From Phragmites australis (taxonomy: Eukaryota; Streptophyta; Magnoliopsida; Poales; Poaceae), in the NCBI RefSeq assembly GCF_958298935.1, contig NC_084933.1:28606334-28670333 (forward strand): DNA of 64,000 nucleotides, read 5' to 3'. Shown here one piece after another: positions 1 to 23,851 of this stretch. Position 1 is the stretch's first letter; each line of letters begins with the position of its first letter. The translations under genes and the position numbers were made by a program. The notes beneath the pieces are model-generated. The model did not search any database, had not been told where the DNA came from, and worked only from the letters and a program-made list of their open reading frames with translations.

Positions 1-189
1 CTATTATCCGATAGCGACAGCTTAGGCATAATCGTAATAGAAGGTCTCCCAGGAAATATGCTCTATTGGTGAATAGAAATCTGGTAAGAAAAATAAGGTT
101 ATATGAGCTATACAATGGGACTGATGCAAATTGTATCAATCAGCTTAGGATGAGGAAGCCTGTGTTTTGGAAGCTTTCCTCATGATTAC

Positions 190-1204
190 GTGATGCTGGT
201 CTGCTACCATGATTCAATACATATCTCAGTTGAAGAACAATTAGCTATGTTCTTGTATACAATTGGCTACAATTTGAGAAATCATGTGATTGGATTATAT
301 GTAAAGAGATCTAGCGAGATAGTCAACCGATACTTCAATGAGATCTTGAAAGCTTTATGCATTCTCGCCAAAGATATGATAAAGTTTAGGTTCATAGATA
401 CCCATACAAGGATAACCAGTAGCCCTGGCCAGATCTATCCCTATTTTGAGGTACTTTATGGTACATTTGTGATTTGTTCAACATTCTAATTCCCATCCTT
501 CTCTCACTTGAGTAATAAAAGTTTTTCTTTAACATAGGATTGCATTGGGTTTAGAGGTTTAGAGGCTGTAAGTCCTATGCAACTCAAAATGTGATTGCTA
601 TAGTGGACTTTGATTTGAGGTTTACCTATGTTCTTGTTGGATGGGAGGGTTCAGCGCATGACTCGGTAGTGCCCAAGACTGCCCTCAAAAGAGCAAATGG
701 AATTCCAATGCTTGAAGGTGTGAAAAAAAGTCCTACTGGTTGAGTTGTGTAATATTTTTTGATAAGGCAATAAGCATATTCATCTTATATGCTGTAGGCA
801 AATACTATTTAACTAATGCTAGTTATGCAGTAAGACCTGGTATGCTACCACCATATAGAGGTGTTCGGTACCATTTGAAGAAGTATGAAGGAGGGAGAGA
901 ACAACAAACATCGTAAGAGTTGTTCAATCTTCGTCATTCCTCACTGTGCACAACTGCTGAGCAAGCATTTGGAACCTTAAAGAATCGTTTCAAAGTCCTG
1001 GCGGGCCAGCCATTCTTTCTATATAAAGTGCAAGTTAAGATTGTGATAGCATGTTGTGTGGTACATAATTGGATCCTTGGTAATGGTCTTGACAATATCG
1101 TATATGATGAAGCTCGTATAGCTCACTGCCTAAGTCGTCTAGAGCAGCTACAAATCAAGGAGAGGAAAATAGACTTTGGTAGCAAAACGGGATTCTCTAG
1201 CTGA
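190..1204 (+). pseudogene. PIF/Harbinger (HARBI1-like) transposase, degenerate
   Basis: This is a DDE-type nuclease that would cut and paste PIF elements. The N-terminal part (190-489) has the plant HARBI1 signature LYTIGYNLRNHVIG followed by KRSSEIVNRYFNEIL. The middle (about 541-900) is recognisable only in shifted frames (GWEGSAHDSVV around 637-680, containing the catalytic-region Asp; then YYLTNASYAVRPGMLPPYRG). The C-terminal part (920-1204) has FNLRHSSLCTTAEQAFGTLK, RFKVLAGQPFF and CCVVHNWIL, the usual helical end of the domain. Frame changes and stops (for example TAA at 914-916) separate the pieces. Family identity is clear; activity is excluded. Confidence 0.8.
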
Positions 1205-1413
1205 CTTGATATGGAGGGAACATTAGTATTCTCCTTGTTTTGATTTGTAAAATTAATTCAACATGTGTAAACCACCGTTCTCTATGATGTATGAATTCTA
1301 AGACTTGTACTTCAGTTATTTATGGTACTTAACCTATTAATTGGTTCCCTATTTATGTCTGTTGTTTCCCTCTTTTATATTTTTCTTGTTGTAGTTTTGT
1401 CATATTTACTTAC

Positions 1414-2562
1414 ATGATTAATCCCTTTGTAGTTCATAAGATGGACACAACAGAAAGCAAAAAGATTGCCAAGGGCAAGGGAGGCACTAAAGTTGGGTTT
1501 TCGACCAGTATGGCTAAACCTACGAATTGGCTTGTACCTATATTTGAGTTTCTACTTGATTGGTACATTGAGAAGAAGCTAGAGTTACCATCAAAAGCTG
1601 TAATCAAGAAGATGCATCACACTGCTAGCTCAACTGCTGTGAATTCCAAGTTTGTCGCTACTTATAGTGTCGATCAAGTTCATTGTCACTATAGGCGCCA
1701 TAAAGATAATTGGGCACTTGTGGCTTGCCATATGAATAGGAGTGGTGGTGGCTAGGATGATGAGAACAAAATGGTGATTCTATCTGAGTCCACTTTTGTC
1801 AGACTTTCGGTAAGTAACTTGTCATAGAAAAATAAAATATAACGTGTGTCCATTTTGAAATATTGTAAAAGGATATTCCTTGCAGATAAATTATCGTGGA
1901 GTGCTCACCAAACCAATTCAGTTTTTTGACAAGCTGAAATAATTGTTTAGCGGTTCCTCAGCTGATGGGACATTTATGCAGGATCCTACCACTGCTGATT
2001 CTGACCATGACTTAGAAGCATTTGACATTGCCGAAATATGTCTGGACATGATGAGTCAAAGGATCCAGAAGTAGATGACTGTGACAAATTGTCATCTGAT
2101 AACGATGATTGTAAGGAGGTGGCAGCCCTGAGTGTAGCTAGTATCCAAGTTTCTTCATCCAATGTTGCTACTATGAAGACTATCAAGGAGAATTTCAAAA
2201 AGACTAGGAAGAAGACCTTACCTCTATCACACAATGACAAGGCTAACAAGTCAAGATCAAAGGCAACACCTACTGTGAATGATGATGGTGATAAAGATGT
2301 GGTGATCATAGATACCTTGATGGGGATCAAAGAAAGCCTTCAAAAACCAATACAAGTTGCAACCCCACCTGATCCAGATGCTCCTCTCTGGGACATGCTG
2401 AAGGAAATTATTATGACACCTGATCAAAGAATGGCAGTAGGGCTGCACCTTTGCATGGCAGAATTTAAAGTGCATCAAAATTTTCTTATCGGCATGGATA
2501 AAGCATACCTTGAGCATTGGGTGTACAAGTATTTATCTAGTGATGATCATGATACTAAGTGA
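1414..2562 (+). pseudogene. PIF ORF1-type Myb/SANT-like domain protein, interrupted
   Basis: PIF elements carry a second protein with a Myb/SANT-like fold that helps the transposase bind DNA. The section at 1414-1800 reads NWLVPIFEFLLDWYIEKK, then HCHYRRHKDNWALVACHMNR and SGGG, then DDENKMVIL after a TAG at 1753-1755. Relatives have a Trp before DDEN, so this is a TGG-to-TAG change. A probable intron (GT at 1810, AG near 1886) precedes INYRGVLTKPIQFFDKL, the end of the domain. The open stretch 2038-2562 is an acidic/lysine-rich tail ending in a helical segment. It belongs to the same element as the transposase upstream. Confidence 0.7.
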
Positions 2563-3302
2563 TGTTGTTGGTGGATGGTGGCAAAGCTTCTAACTACAGC
2601 TGACGGGTCTTCTTTGCTATACCCTTTTGATTTTAAAATTTATGCACTACAGTGTTTAAACAAATGCTAAATATTATACGTATCTAAGTATTAGAATGAC
2701 TGCATGATAGATAGTATGAGAAGCTACTTAGTTGCTTCACAGTCTTATCTTTTGGACAAGTTGCTAACTTGATAATAATGTGTCCCCTCTGTTGGACATG
2801 TTAGCCTATTATAGTAACTCTCTTGTGTTATTGCTCTTCCAATATGAGCACACGTTTGAATTGTAATGTATATGCAATGGAAACTCCATCGAAAATATTA
2901 GCACGCATATTACTACAGTTTATGACTATCTTTCCATTTTATTGTTCTTCAAATACTCACACTTCTCTCATACAAAGATGAACATGTATCAAAGAGGTAA
3001 CCTCACTGTGTTTCTAATAGATGGGGAGTGCAATCTAAGGCATATCATGAGCCAAATACTGTATGGCTGCTTTCTCTATATAGGCATCATTTTAGGTCAT
3101 CAACAAAACATTGCCTTGCATTTTAAATGTGCTTGTTCAGGCAAATTGTCAAGCAAGTTCAGGCTACCTTCAGGCATGCAAAATGCTCGGACATATGGGT
3201 GAGGGAAGCAACCAAACAAGCCCTAGGTGACTGGGCCTAATTTGGTTAGGCGCAACTTGTGCATGTCAACACTCAACCGTGTTCCTCTCAAAAAGAAGAT
3301 AG

Positions 3303-3564
3303 TACTCCTTCCATCCTAAAATATAGAATATATTAGAATTTAAAAAAGCCTCTGAAGGTATATTTTGATCATTAATTTATTTTGCAATATATTATCAATT
3401 GCAACAAAATCAATATCGTATTAAAAGATCTATAAAATATGGATCTATTGATACAACTTTTGTACATTAAACATGCATATAATTTCACAAATTGTTGGTC
3501 AAAATTTACGAAGTTTGAAATTTCCAAATCCTAATACGACTTATATTTTGGGACAAAGGGAGTA
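3303..3564. mobile_element. Stowaway-type MITE (Tc1/mariner-derived)
   Basis: The ends are inverted copies: TACTCCTTCCATCCTAAAAT at the left and TATTTTGGGACAAAGGGAGTA at the right, the classic grass Stowaway terminus (CTCCCTCCGTCCCAAAATA), bounded by TA. Length is 262 bp, there is no coding capacity and the interior is AT-rich. Confidence 0.8.
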
Positions 3565-3843
3565 GTTCTGTTGCTCATCTTAAAAGAAGCAGTAGTAGGG
3601 TCGCGCCATTGCAAACCACATCAAACCGCGATTAGACAAAGCGATTTTACTCCGCGCTCAAGCATGCTCCAACATGGAAGCATGTTTTTCTTTTCAATTT
3701 AGGATCAATTTGGCATTGCGATGTTTTTAAAATCATTTATCTTTTTCTAGATCTAGACGTGGAGTTAGATAGAAGTATCTTATTATGGTTAGTAAAGATT
3801 TTTTTAACAGGCCAGATTCCACATCACAGCAACCACAAACTGG

Positions 3844-5950
3844 CACTACTACAAAATCAATAATCAGAAAAGGTTTGTAATCCCTCATCAGAAACGATAT
3901 CGCAGCCGTTTCTACTCGAGTGTTTGTGATACTAAGAATTATCAGAAATAGTTAGGGAATCGTTTCTAATAATGAGTATCAGAAATGGCTCCAAATTAGA
4001 GTTGTTTCTGATATTCTGATATCATAAACAACTCAAAATTATATTGTTTCTAATATTCAAATATCAGAAAGGGCTCTAGTTTGGAGTTGTTTATGATAAG
4101 CATTTCCTGACCAATTCAAAATCTGGAATTGCACACTACATATATTAATTAGAAAAACAGCAACAATTCACAATTAACTGATTCAACCACATATATATGA
4201 CACATCACAGAACCACACATCCACACGACATTATGCAAAAACCAACAAGTACGACATCAAATGCGCACAAGCACAAGTCCGACATCACAAAATCAATAGC
4301 ACAAGTCCATATTTGCACATATCCACATATACTTTAGTAGTACAATTTTAATAGCACAAGTTCACGCAATAGATAGGACTATCAAATATGATTATCAGAC
4401 ACATAGTACTTTTCATGTTTGTTGATGACCTATCTGTTAATGAAGTTGTAAAGTTATCCTCAAATCCATTTTAAGTCCTTTTCCTGTAGGACATTTATTA
4501 GAATACTCCACTGCAGTTTGTCCATCTTGTCCAGCAAAAAGAAAATAAGAATGTCGCATACGAAAAGGTATTTAAATGTTATAAGATCTTAACTTTTCAT
4601 ATCCTATGCCATCACTATTAATAGATGAGTCAAATTTAAATCAAGTTAGAACAAAAAATAGTTCAGTGTAGTAGGGTTCCATTTCCTATTTCTGAGAATA
4701 TATACAATCAACTAGAAACATATGAAGTTTTCAAAAATTTGACATCCATAAGTTTGCATGCCGTATGAAAATAATAATAATGCGACAATATTGTCATATA
4801 TGCTAAAAATGGTCTTGTCTCATAATTTAGTTAACAGTAATTTAAAATATGATTATGTGACCGGTCATGACATGCACATGGAAAATAAAAATGAAGAGTA
4901 GAAGGTAAAAGATCAGAATTTTTGGAGGCATGATGGAGACTAACTGTTGCATGTACTAGCAAGTATAGAAGCTACATTGGTGATTATTTGGAGACTGCAT
5001 GTTGCACTACAATGGAAATAATTAACAAATCTAATGGTGTGAGAAATGATTATTTAGTAAATAGCTATTACATACCTGAAAATTGAAACAATGGTAAAGC
5101 TTTTCATTCGGGCGCTTGGATATTCCTTGTTCTAGTTGATCTCTACATCTTGTAACATTTGCTCCATATTACGGTCTTTATCAAACATGTCATCATTATC
5201 CTCGGATAAGTCATCATTGGCATAGTCTGCCAACTCATCTTCTCCATCATCGACGACGTTCACACATTCCTCTCCATGCTCTGTCCAAACTACATAATTA
5301 CCCATGAAACCCCTCTGGATTAAGTGTACTTGGATCTACCCTGAGCTTCTTCACATCTTTTTATGCTCATCGTCGATGCACGGACAATACATATAATCCA
5401 TGTTGCTTTTCTTCATATGATCTTCGGCTACAATTAAAAATCCCTTCACGCCATCTCAAAACTCCTTTACATATCTTGTCTCAATATACATCCAACTTTG
5501 CCATCTACATAATATTATGTCATCATTGGTAAGGTGAGCATTAAATCAATAAATATATAACATTTTTCTGATAGCCCGTTCAATTTGTGTATTTTTTAAT
5601 AGTGTGGCCCTTTGACTATTATGTGCATTGATGTCAGAATCTCAATTCTAGTCTGCACAATCTATGATTTTACTATCCGGATAGTTATGATTCTAGTCTG
5701 CCAATGTTCATCACCTATCGACCCCATCACCATCATGGCTCAAATATCGCACACTCGTGAAGAAAGTAGCCAGGGTCCTAAAGCCATAGGCTTGTCGCGA
5801 AGAGTGCAGAACAATTAGATTTGGGGCCATCCCTACTGATCACGGATGTGTCAACGTTGACAACCGATTGTGCCACATGTTCATACGGTTGTACCTAGTG
5901 CAAAGTACATCACTGTTGTTCTATGTTGTTTCTAAGCGCCCACATAAAAT
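3844..5950 (-). mobile_element. CACTA-type transposon remnant
   Basis: The left terminus begins CACTACTACAAAATC, a CACTA-superfamily end. It is followed to about 4110 by many direct and inverted copies of a short motif around TATCAGAAA(T/C)G(G/A), the subterminal repeats that the element's own protein binds. A transposase-associated domain lies at 5068-5510 on the minus strand. No matching right terminus was found; the right limit is my estimate, and flanking DNA to 6019 may still belong to it. 4110-5060 is AT-rich with nothing else recognisable. Confidence 0.65.
5068..5510 (-). pseudogene. CACTA transposase-associated domain, degenerate
   Basis: Reading the minus strand from about 5510 gives WQSWMYIETRYVKEF, a stop, then DGVKGFLIVA, CPCIDDEHKK, HLIQRGFMGNYVVWTEHGEE and an acidic stretch ending MLQDVEIN. 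This order (WMY, F..GV..F, CPC, HL..RGF, YVVW..HGE, acidic linker) is the N-terminal Transpos_assoc region of plant CACTA transposases. At least three in-frame stops interrupt it and the catalytic part is missing. Confidence 0.75.
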
Positions 5951-6027
5951 GTGATGCTAGATGCAACTTACAACCTCCCCAATAAGTTGTCTCTATATAG
6001 TCTTTTAATCCCCTCATGAGCTTTAAG

Positions 6028-7092
6028 CAGGGTTTGAAAATTCGTTGAAAATCGTTCGGTATCCATGATATTCAGCCAATTCAGCCTGCACCGTATTTTG
6101 AATTTGATTGGTTTTCGTATTTGAATTTAAAATATTAAAAAAATCACAAAAAATGTTCTAAAAATACTAGAGACAATTCTAAGACCTTTTTGTGATTTTT
6201 TTTTCAAAAATAATATCGTTTGCATCATATTTCATGGAAAAGAAGTTTGAAAAAAAGGAAAAATACTTAAATAGGCTGTATGAACAAGATGGTTTGGCCC
6301 ATCACGTCAAGGAAAAGCTTAACATGTAAACATATTTTTTTGAATGTATCTTAAGAGGATCTTTAAAATTGGTTTCACTTCATTTAGAGTTTTATTAATT
6401 TCTCTATAATTTTTATAAAATTCACAAGCATAAAGTGAACATGTCAAGAAATAACACAATAATTAACTTTTTCATGTCGACCATTATTTTTCATACATAA
6501 ATCATAGTATAAATAAACTACTAAAAGCGGTTTCATTAATTTTGGAGGTGTGACAGTTGAGTTATGAATTAATCTAGTTGCAACATATTTGTGTATTTAA
6601 CTAGGTTTAGCAAATACATTTTTTGACAGAAAATATTCAACTTTTTATGAGTATAAATACTTTTATCATGTAGATCATTTTACAAGGAAACTAAAAAAAA
6701 TTGTTTCACTTGATTTGAAACTCAGATGAATTAGTTAGCGATTTTACAAGGTTGAGTTATTTTTTGGTTTTTTTTATTGAACACCACTGCAATTCAGGAA
6801 ATACGCTCGGTAATTGAGAAAATCGAACGATTTTTGAAGAATTCGTTTGAAATGCGTTCAACACGGAAAATTCAAAAAATACTGTTGGTTTTCGGTGTAA
6901 CTCGATCGGTTTTCGGTTGAATTCGAGCGGTTATCAAATGGTCGATTCGATCGATTTCTCATTGAATTACAAATTTGACTGAGTGAATTTAGCTGAATTC
7001 TCACCGAACTTTGAGTGGTTTTTCCAATATTCACGAATTTCGGAAATTCGATAGGTCCTGATTTTCGACTATAAAACAAATTTGTAAACCTG
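6028..7092. mobile_element. hAT-type non-autonomous element with perfect TSD
   Basis: The 1,065-bp element begins CAGGGTTTGAAAATTCG and ends AAATTTGTAAACCTG, imperfect inverted termini with the CAGG..CCTG ends of hAT elements. The flanking 8 bp, GCTTTAAG at 6020-6027 and again at 7093-7100, are an exact target-site duplication. The interior is AT-rich (to about 6780) and then holds short inverted and direct copies of a CGGTTTTCGGTTGAATTCGA-like motif. No transposase is visible. It sits in DNA that may belong to the CACTA remnant. Confidence 0.85.
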
Positions 7093-7100
7093 GCTTTAAG

Positions 7101-7603
7101 ACACCTCCTTCTCTTACATATGAATTTTTACTGATGCGAAGGCTCACACTTTTTTATCCTTGTTTCTTTCTCTGATGAGGTTGAAGGCCTTAGAGGTGAT
7201 GGGAATGAAACCATCAAATATGAATCTTGACATTTCTAGGATCCAGATTTTCCTTAGGATTAATTTTTAAGAAATATAAGTGGATGTATTTAGTCAAAGC
7301 GTATACTTATACTATGTGAGATTATATGTCTGATGTTATTTAGATGGGTTTAGGACGGATCTACACGTGTGTACGCGCACGTCCTTATAAAAAAAGCATC
7401 ACAAAAACTTTCATAAAACGAAATGACTCTGAAGGCGGGAAATAGCTTTACGCCGTCGTACCTTGAAAGAGTTATGAGCTACCCTTCCCCGATAGATTCC
7501 GCAGGAAAATGGGGGCGATTTCCACAGGCGCGCACATACCAACTGCCTCTCGGGTTTTAGCCCTCGCACATCGCCGGCGGCGGAGACCAATTTTACCGCG
7601 CCG
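7101..7603 (+). promoter_or_regulatory. Upstream region of the SDA1 gene
   Basis: No gene is seen here. A TATA-like CCTTATAAAA stands at 7383-7392, next to an ACGT-rich stretch (ACACGTGTGTACGCGCACGT at 7362-7382) that includes a CACGTG G-box. The start of transcription cannot be fixed from sequence alone. Confidence 0.35.
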
Positions 7604-20194
<12,591 letters not shown>

Positions 20195-20436
20195 GAGCTC
20201 ATACTTTGCTTCTTCGTTATTCCTGTAGCCTAATGGCTCAAATTTTGACTCTTCTAATGATCACTTTTGTCAGAAAATATTTCCATAGAATGTGTAGTTT
20301 ACACCAAGCTCCATGATTTTGTGAAAAGGACGGGATCTTTTGTTTTCAGTGCCACGTGTGATAGGTTTTGACATCTCATTGTTCAGCCAGGTCTTGCACT
20401 GCTAGCACTGTATTAGGCATGTTCTCTTTGAAGTTC

Positions 20437-23187
20437 TGTCAAATCCCTAAAAATTTTCCCCTTTTCCTCTCTCTTTCTCTCTCCTCCCTCCCCTCCCCGT
20501 GACCCGCCTGCCGCGCCGCGCTGTCCCATCGCCGCGCCGCGTCGGCAGTCCTCGCGTCCCGCGCCTCTCCTTGTGCCCCGCGCCGTGCGGACCTCGTCCC
20601 GCGCGCCCACTCCATCGTCGGCCGTCGGGCTATATAAGGGTAAACAGTGCCTTCTTCTTCCCCCCATCCCTTCCTCGCACTCTCTCTCTCTCTCTCCCGA
20701 GCCCTTTGCCCGTCGTCGCCCCTCTCTCCGAGCGTGTCGCCGCCGGTGAGCACCTCCCTCTTCCTCTCCTCCTTTCCCTCTCCCCGAAGACATACCTGGG
20801 CCCCTTTCGTCGCTGGCCGCCGCCGCCTTCCCGACACTCTCCCGTCACCGAGCCGAAGCTGCTCCCCGCCGCCGGTCGCCCGCCGGCCAGACCCGACCGG
20901 CGAGGTCTGCCGCCATCCTCCACCGTCGGCACCCCGCCGCCAGCCCTCCGCCACCGCGCCAGTGCCGCCCGTCGCCCCTCCCACTCTCTCTCCCGCTCGC
21001 GCTCCTAGCTGCCGAGCCGCCCTTCTCTCTCTCTCTCTCTTTTATACCCTCTCTCCCTGTGTGGCTGACAGTGGGCCCCGCTGTTAGCCGAGCCGAGTCG
21101 GCCGCCGAGCCCACCGACAGTGGAGCCGAGTCGACTCCGCCGAGCCGAGCCCAAATAGAGCCGAGCCGCCCTCTGAGCCGAGTCTGAGCTGAGCCGCAAG
21201 CCGAGTCCAATTCCGAGCTAACTCACCAGAATATTCCAGGAATATTCTCCCCTTTTTCTTTTTCTGAATTTCTCTCCCGGCAAAACTTTCGAAGCCTGTT
21301 TCTCCTCCGTCCTAACTTCGTTTTCGTCGATTCTTCCACCGATATTCATCTAAATTCGAGATCTATCCAATCATATCAATTTCATAATTTTTGTAAATTG
21401 TTTAGTCCTTATTTTGGTTGTTTGATTGATTGAGACTCTGTCGTTGTTGCGATTATTAGAGGAAGGAGTATTCGAGGAAGACCCCGAGGACCCGGAGTTT
21501 GAAAAAGGAGCAGGCGAGGACTTCAACGAAGGCAAGTCCTACAACTGTTGATCATGTTGATCCTATGTTTTTAAATACAACCCGTAGAGCCATTGTTTCA
21601 AACAATAGAAGTATGCATGATTAGATTAATAGTTGTGATTCTTTTTTTAGAAATGCTAAAATAGTTATGACCCAGCTTGTTTATCCCATGTCTTGTCATT
21701 GTTACTTTTATTCCGTTGAAACCCTATAAGATTCCCAACATCAACTATAATAATTGTTTGAAAGAATGCTTGTTTACTAGTATGCTTAGGATTGCTTTGC
21801 CCAAAAGAAAGAACTGGATTATTTACATGTGATAATCATGCTTTACAATGTGAAGTGATGTGTGCTTGGTGCGTGTGCGTGTAAAACATTGTGTTCTTGG
21901 GAAAACTCTAGAGTAGTGTTGACGAGGGTGAGTAAGGTGCCCCACGAAGGTGGGAACTACCTTGGAGCAAGGTTCGCCTTTGTGGTGTTCTTGCTGGGAG
22001 ATTCTTGCCTCGGTCATATAAGGACCGGTTCGCTGTGACATCTCACCTAGTATCCACTCGTACAATCACATGGTCTGTATGGGCAGGACTTGACTTAACC
22101 CCTCTGACTCAGTGCGGTACCCACCCGGAGGCCGGTAGTGGTAATGGGAACTAGGAGAAGACTTGGGTAGTGTGTAGCCCAAGGTCTGGCTGGTGATATT
22201 GTTGAGGCTATGTCAAAACCGTAGGATTGCTAAGTGATCTTTCCCGTGAATCTTCTAAGGCCCCTGGTATCTTAGTGCCCCATGGGTGGATATTGTGGCT
22301 TCGTTGTGAGGTCGTTGCGTCTCGTTATGACGGCTTCACCAGTTGCTAAGGTGGGAGCCTGTGGATATCTTGTGGGTAAAGTGTACAACCTCTACAGAGT
22401 ATTAAACCTATCCGGATAGCTGTGTCCTCGATCAAGGATATGCTATGGTTTTGTCACAATGATTAGCTTTTCGGCGTGAGTATCTCCTTGGTGTGTGAGT
22501 GGGCTGTGTGCCCGTGTTTTCGAAAAGAAGGATTTTAGCTTTGTGCCCTAAGCCTCCTGAACTGTGTGTCCACTGGTAAAGTCTTGTGGGAACTGGCGGG
22601 ACGGGTGTATCTCCCCCAGGGCCGTCAACCCTCGTAAGCTCAACTTATGTGTTCTCTTCGGAAATGTTTTTATTGAAAGTTAGTCTTTGTAAAATGAATC
22701 TTGCATCAATAAAACTAGCTTTCCGTAAAACCTAAAAGACTCTATAGCCTTATCCTTGATCGACCTTTAAGCATCTAATTTTTCCCCTTGAGGTAGGACT
22801 TGCTGAGTATCTTATGTACTCACACTTGCTAATTGTGGATCCAGATGATCTAGAGGCTGACTTCGTCGAAAGAGAAGATAAAGATTAGAGAAGCCGGTTT
22901 CGTCTGCACTCAAGCTACCTGTAGGGCTTGGATCGCTTTTGTGTGTTTTCGCTATGTTTTAAGGGTTTGTTAATTTATGCCTTCGGGCTTCTGTTGTAAT
23001 GAACTCTGTATTGTACTTTATTATCGTATTTATTCGATGTATGACTATAATATCTATTTTTGTTGGAGTTTGTGCGTACCAGCTACTGATCAGAGACTGG
23101 TATGAGCTACACGAGGTGACCCCAAAGAGGGTCCGACAAGTTCACTGTTTCCGGACTGTTTTGTATGGATGCAGCTTCTGTTTGACA
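20437..23187 (+). mobile_element. Long LTR-like repeat, probable solo LTR of a Gypsy-type element
   Basis: The segment begins TGTCAAATCCC and ends CTGTTTGACA (inverted TGTCAAA...TTTGACA). It contains a core promoter GGGCTATATAAGGGT at 20627-20641 and then a CT-rich transcribed leader. Its 3' half (about 21450-23150), with phrases such as GAGGACTTCAACGAAGGCAA, resembles the transcribed parts of long grass Gypsy LTRs. No reverse transcriptase, primer site or second LTR is present. The flanking pentamers (AGTTC, TCGGA) do not match, so the boundaries or a simple solo-LTR origin remain uncertain. The open frames at 20413-21210 are GC-rich by-products. Confidence 0.55.
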
Positions 23188-23376
23188 TCGGATGACAGAA
23201 GCCGGAGTTTATATTGTGAATCCACGTCTTGCGCGCTTTATTCGGTAACTTTATGTGCGTGTTATCGCAGACCTAAAATTCGTCTGGATCATATGTGCTT
23301 GATGACTCGAAAAAAATTAAAAGAAAAACAATCGATCCTTTGCAACGTTAAGTGCGCACGAGAGCTGATGATTTGG

Positions 23377-23556
23377 TATGATGTACTCGAGCAGCTTAAC
23401 CCCATCGGCGTCCAGGGCGACGGACGGCTCATCCAGAAGCCATACCTGGCGGTCGATGGCGAGCAGCCTGGCGAGCTGCAGCCTCTTCCTCTGTCCCATG
23501 GAGAGCATCCTGGCCTTCTCGTTCATGAGCCTGCCGAGCCCCATGAGCTCGATGGC
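23377..23556 (-). pseudogene. Fragment of a CcmA-type ABC transporter gene (ABCI1-like)
   Basis: The minus strand encodes IELMGLGRLMNEKARMLSMG, then QRKRLQLARLLAIDRQ and VWLLDEPSVALDADGVKLLE, followed by YII. This is the C-terminal half of the ATPase domain of plant ABCI1/CcmA (cytochrome c maturation): signature motif LSMGQ, Walker B WLLDEP. The Walker A half and the rest of the gene are absent, and similarity stops after LLEYII. It stands about 300 bp upstream of reductase gene A1 in antisense, so part of it may act as that gene's promoter. A dead, transposed gene piece is the simplest reading. Confidence 0.75.
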
Positions 23557-23851
23557 GGGCGCCGACCTATCGCCGGGCTTCGATCCAAAATCCCCATTAT
23601 CTTGCCATTTTGTCCACCCACGGTGGCGCGCCATCTTTTTTAATTCTCATTTTTCAGCTGACGTTACGTGCCTCCTGCAATTCTCATCTCGTCTGTCAGT
23701 TGAAATTACCAACGGCGACATCCCAACTTCCCAAGTACTAGTTCCCCCACACTACTTTCATCATCTACTCGCCTTCATACTTATCTTGTGAATAAACTAA
23801 GCTGCCGACAGTAACCAGCCCCACCGAGGTGGTGGTGACCGGCGTCCGGCC

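Larger units (their letters stand above)
1..3223 (+). mobile_element. PIF/Harbinger DNA transposon, left end outside window
   Basis: The stretch contains a decayed Harbinger transposase followed on the same strand by the Myb/SANT-like second protein that accompanies PIF elements. The right end at 3203-3223 reads GGGAAGCAACCAAACAAGCCC, whose reverse complement GGGCTTGTTTGGTTGC is a typical PIF/Tourist terminal inverted repeat; TAG follows it. The left terminus is not in the window, so the TSD cannot be tested. 2563-3200 holds no other recognisable feature. Both proteins carry stops, so the copy is not autonomous. Confidence 0.75.

Noticed and set aside
20413..21210. Several 100-180-aa frames on both strands
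   Set aside because: All lie in a C/G-rich LTR-like leader, overlap in many frames and show no domain.
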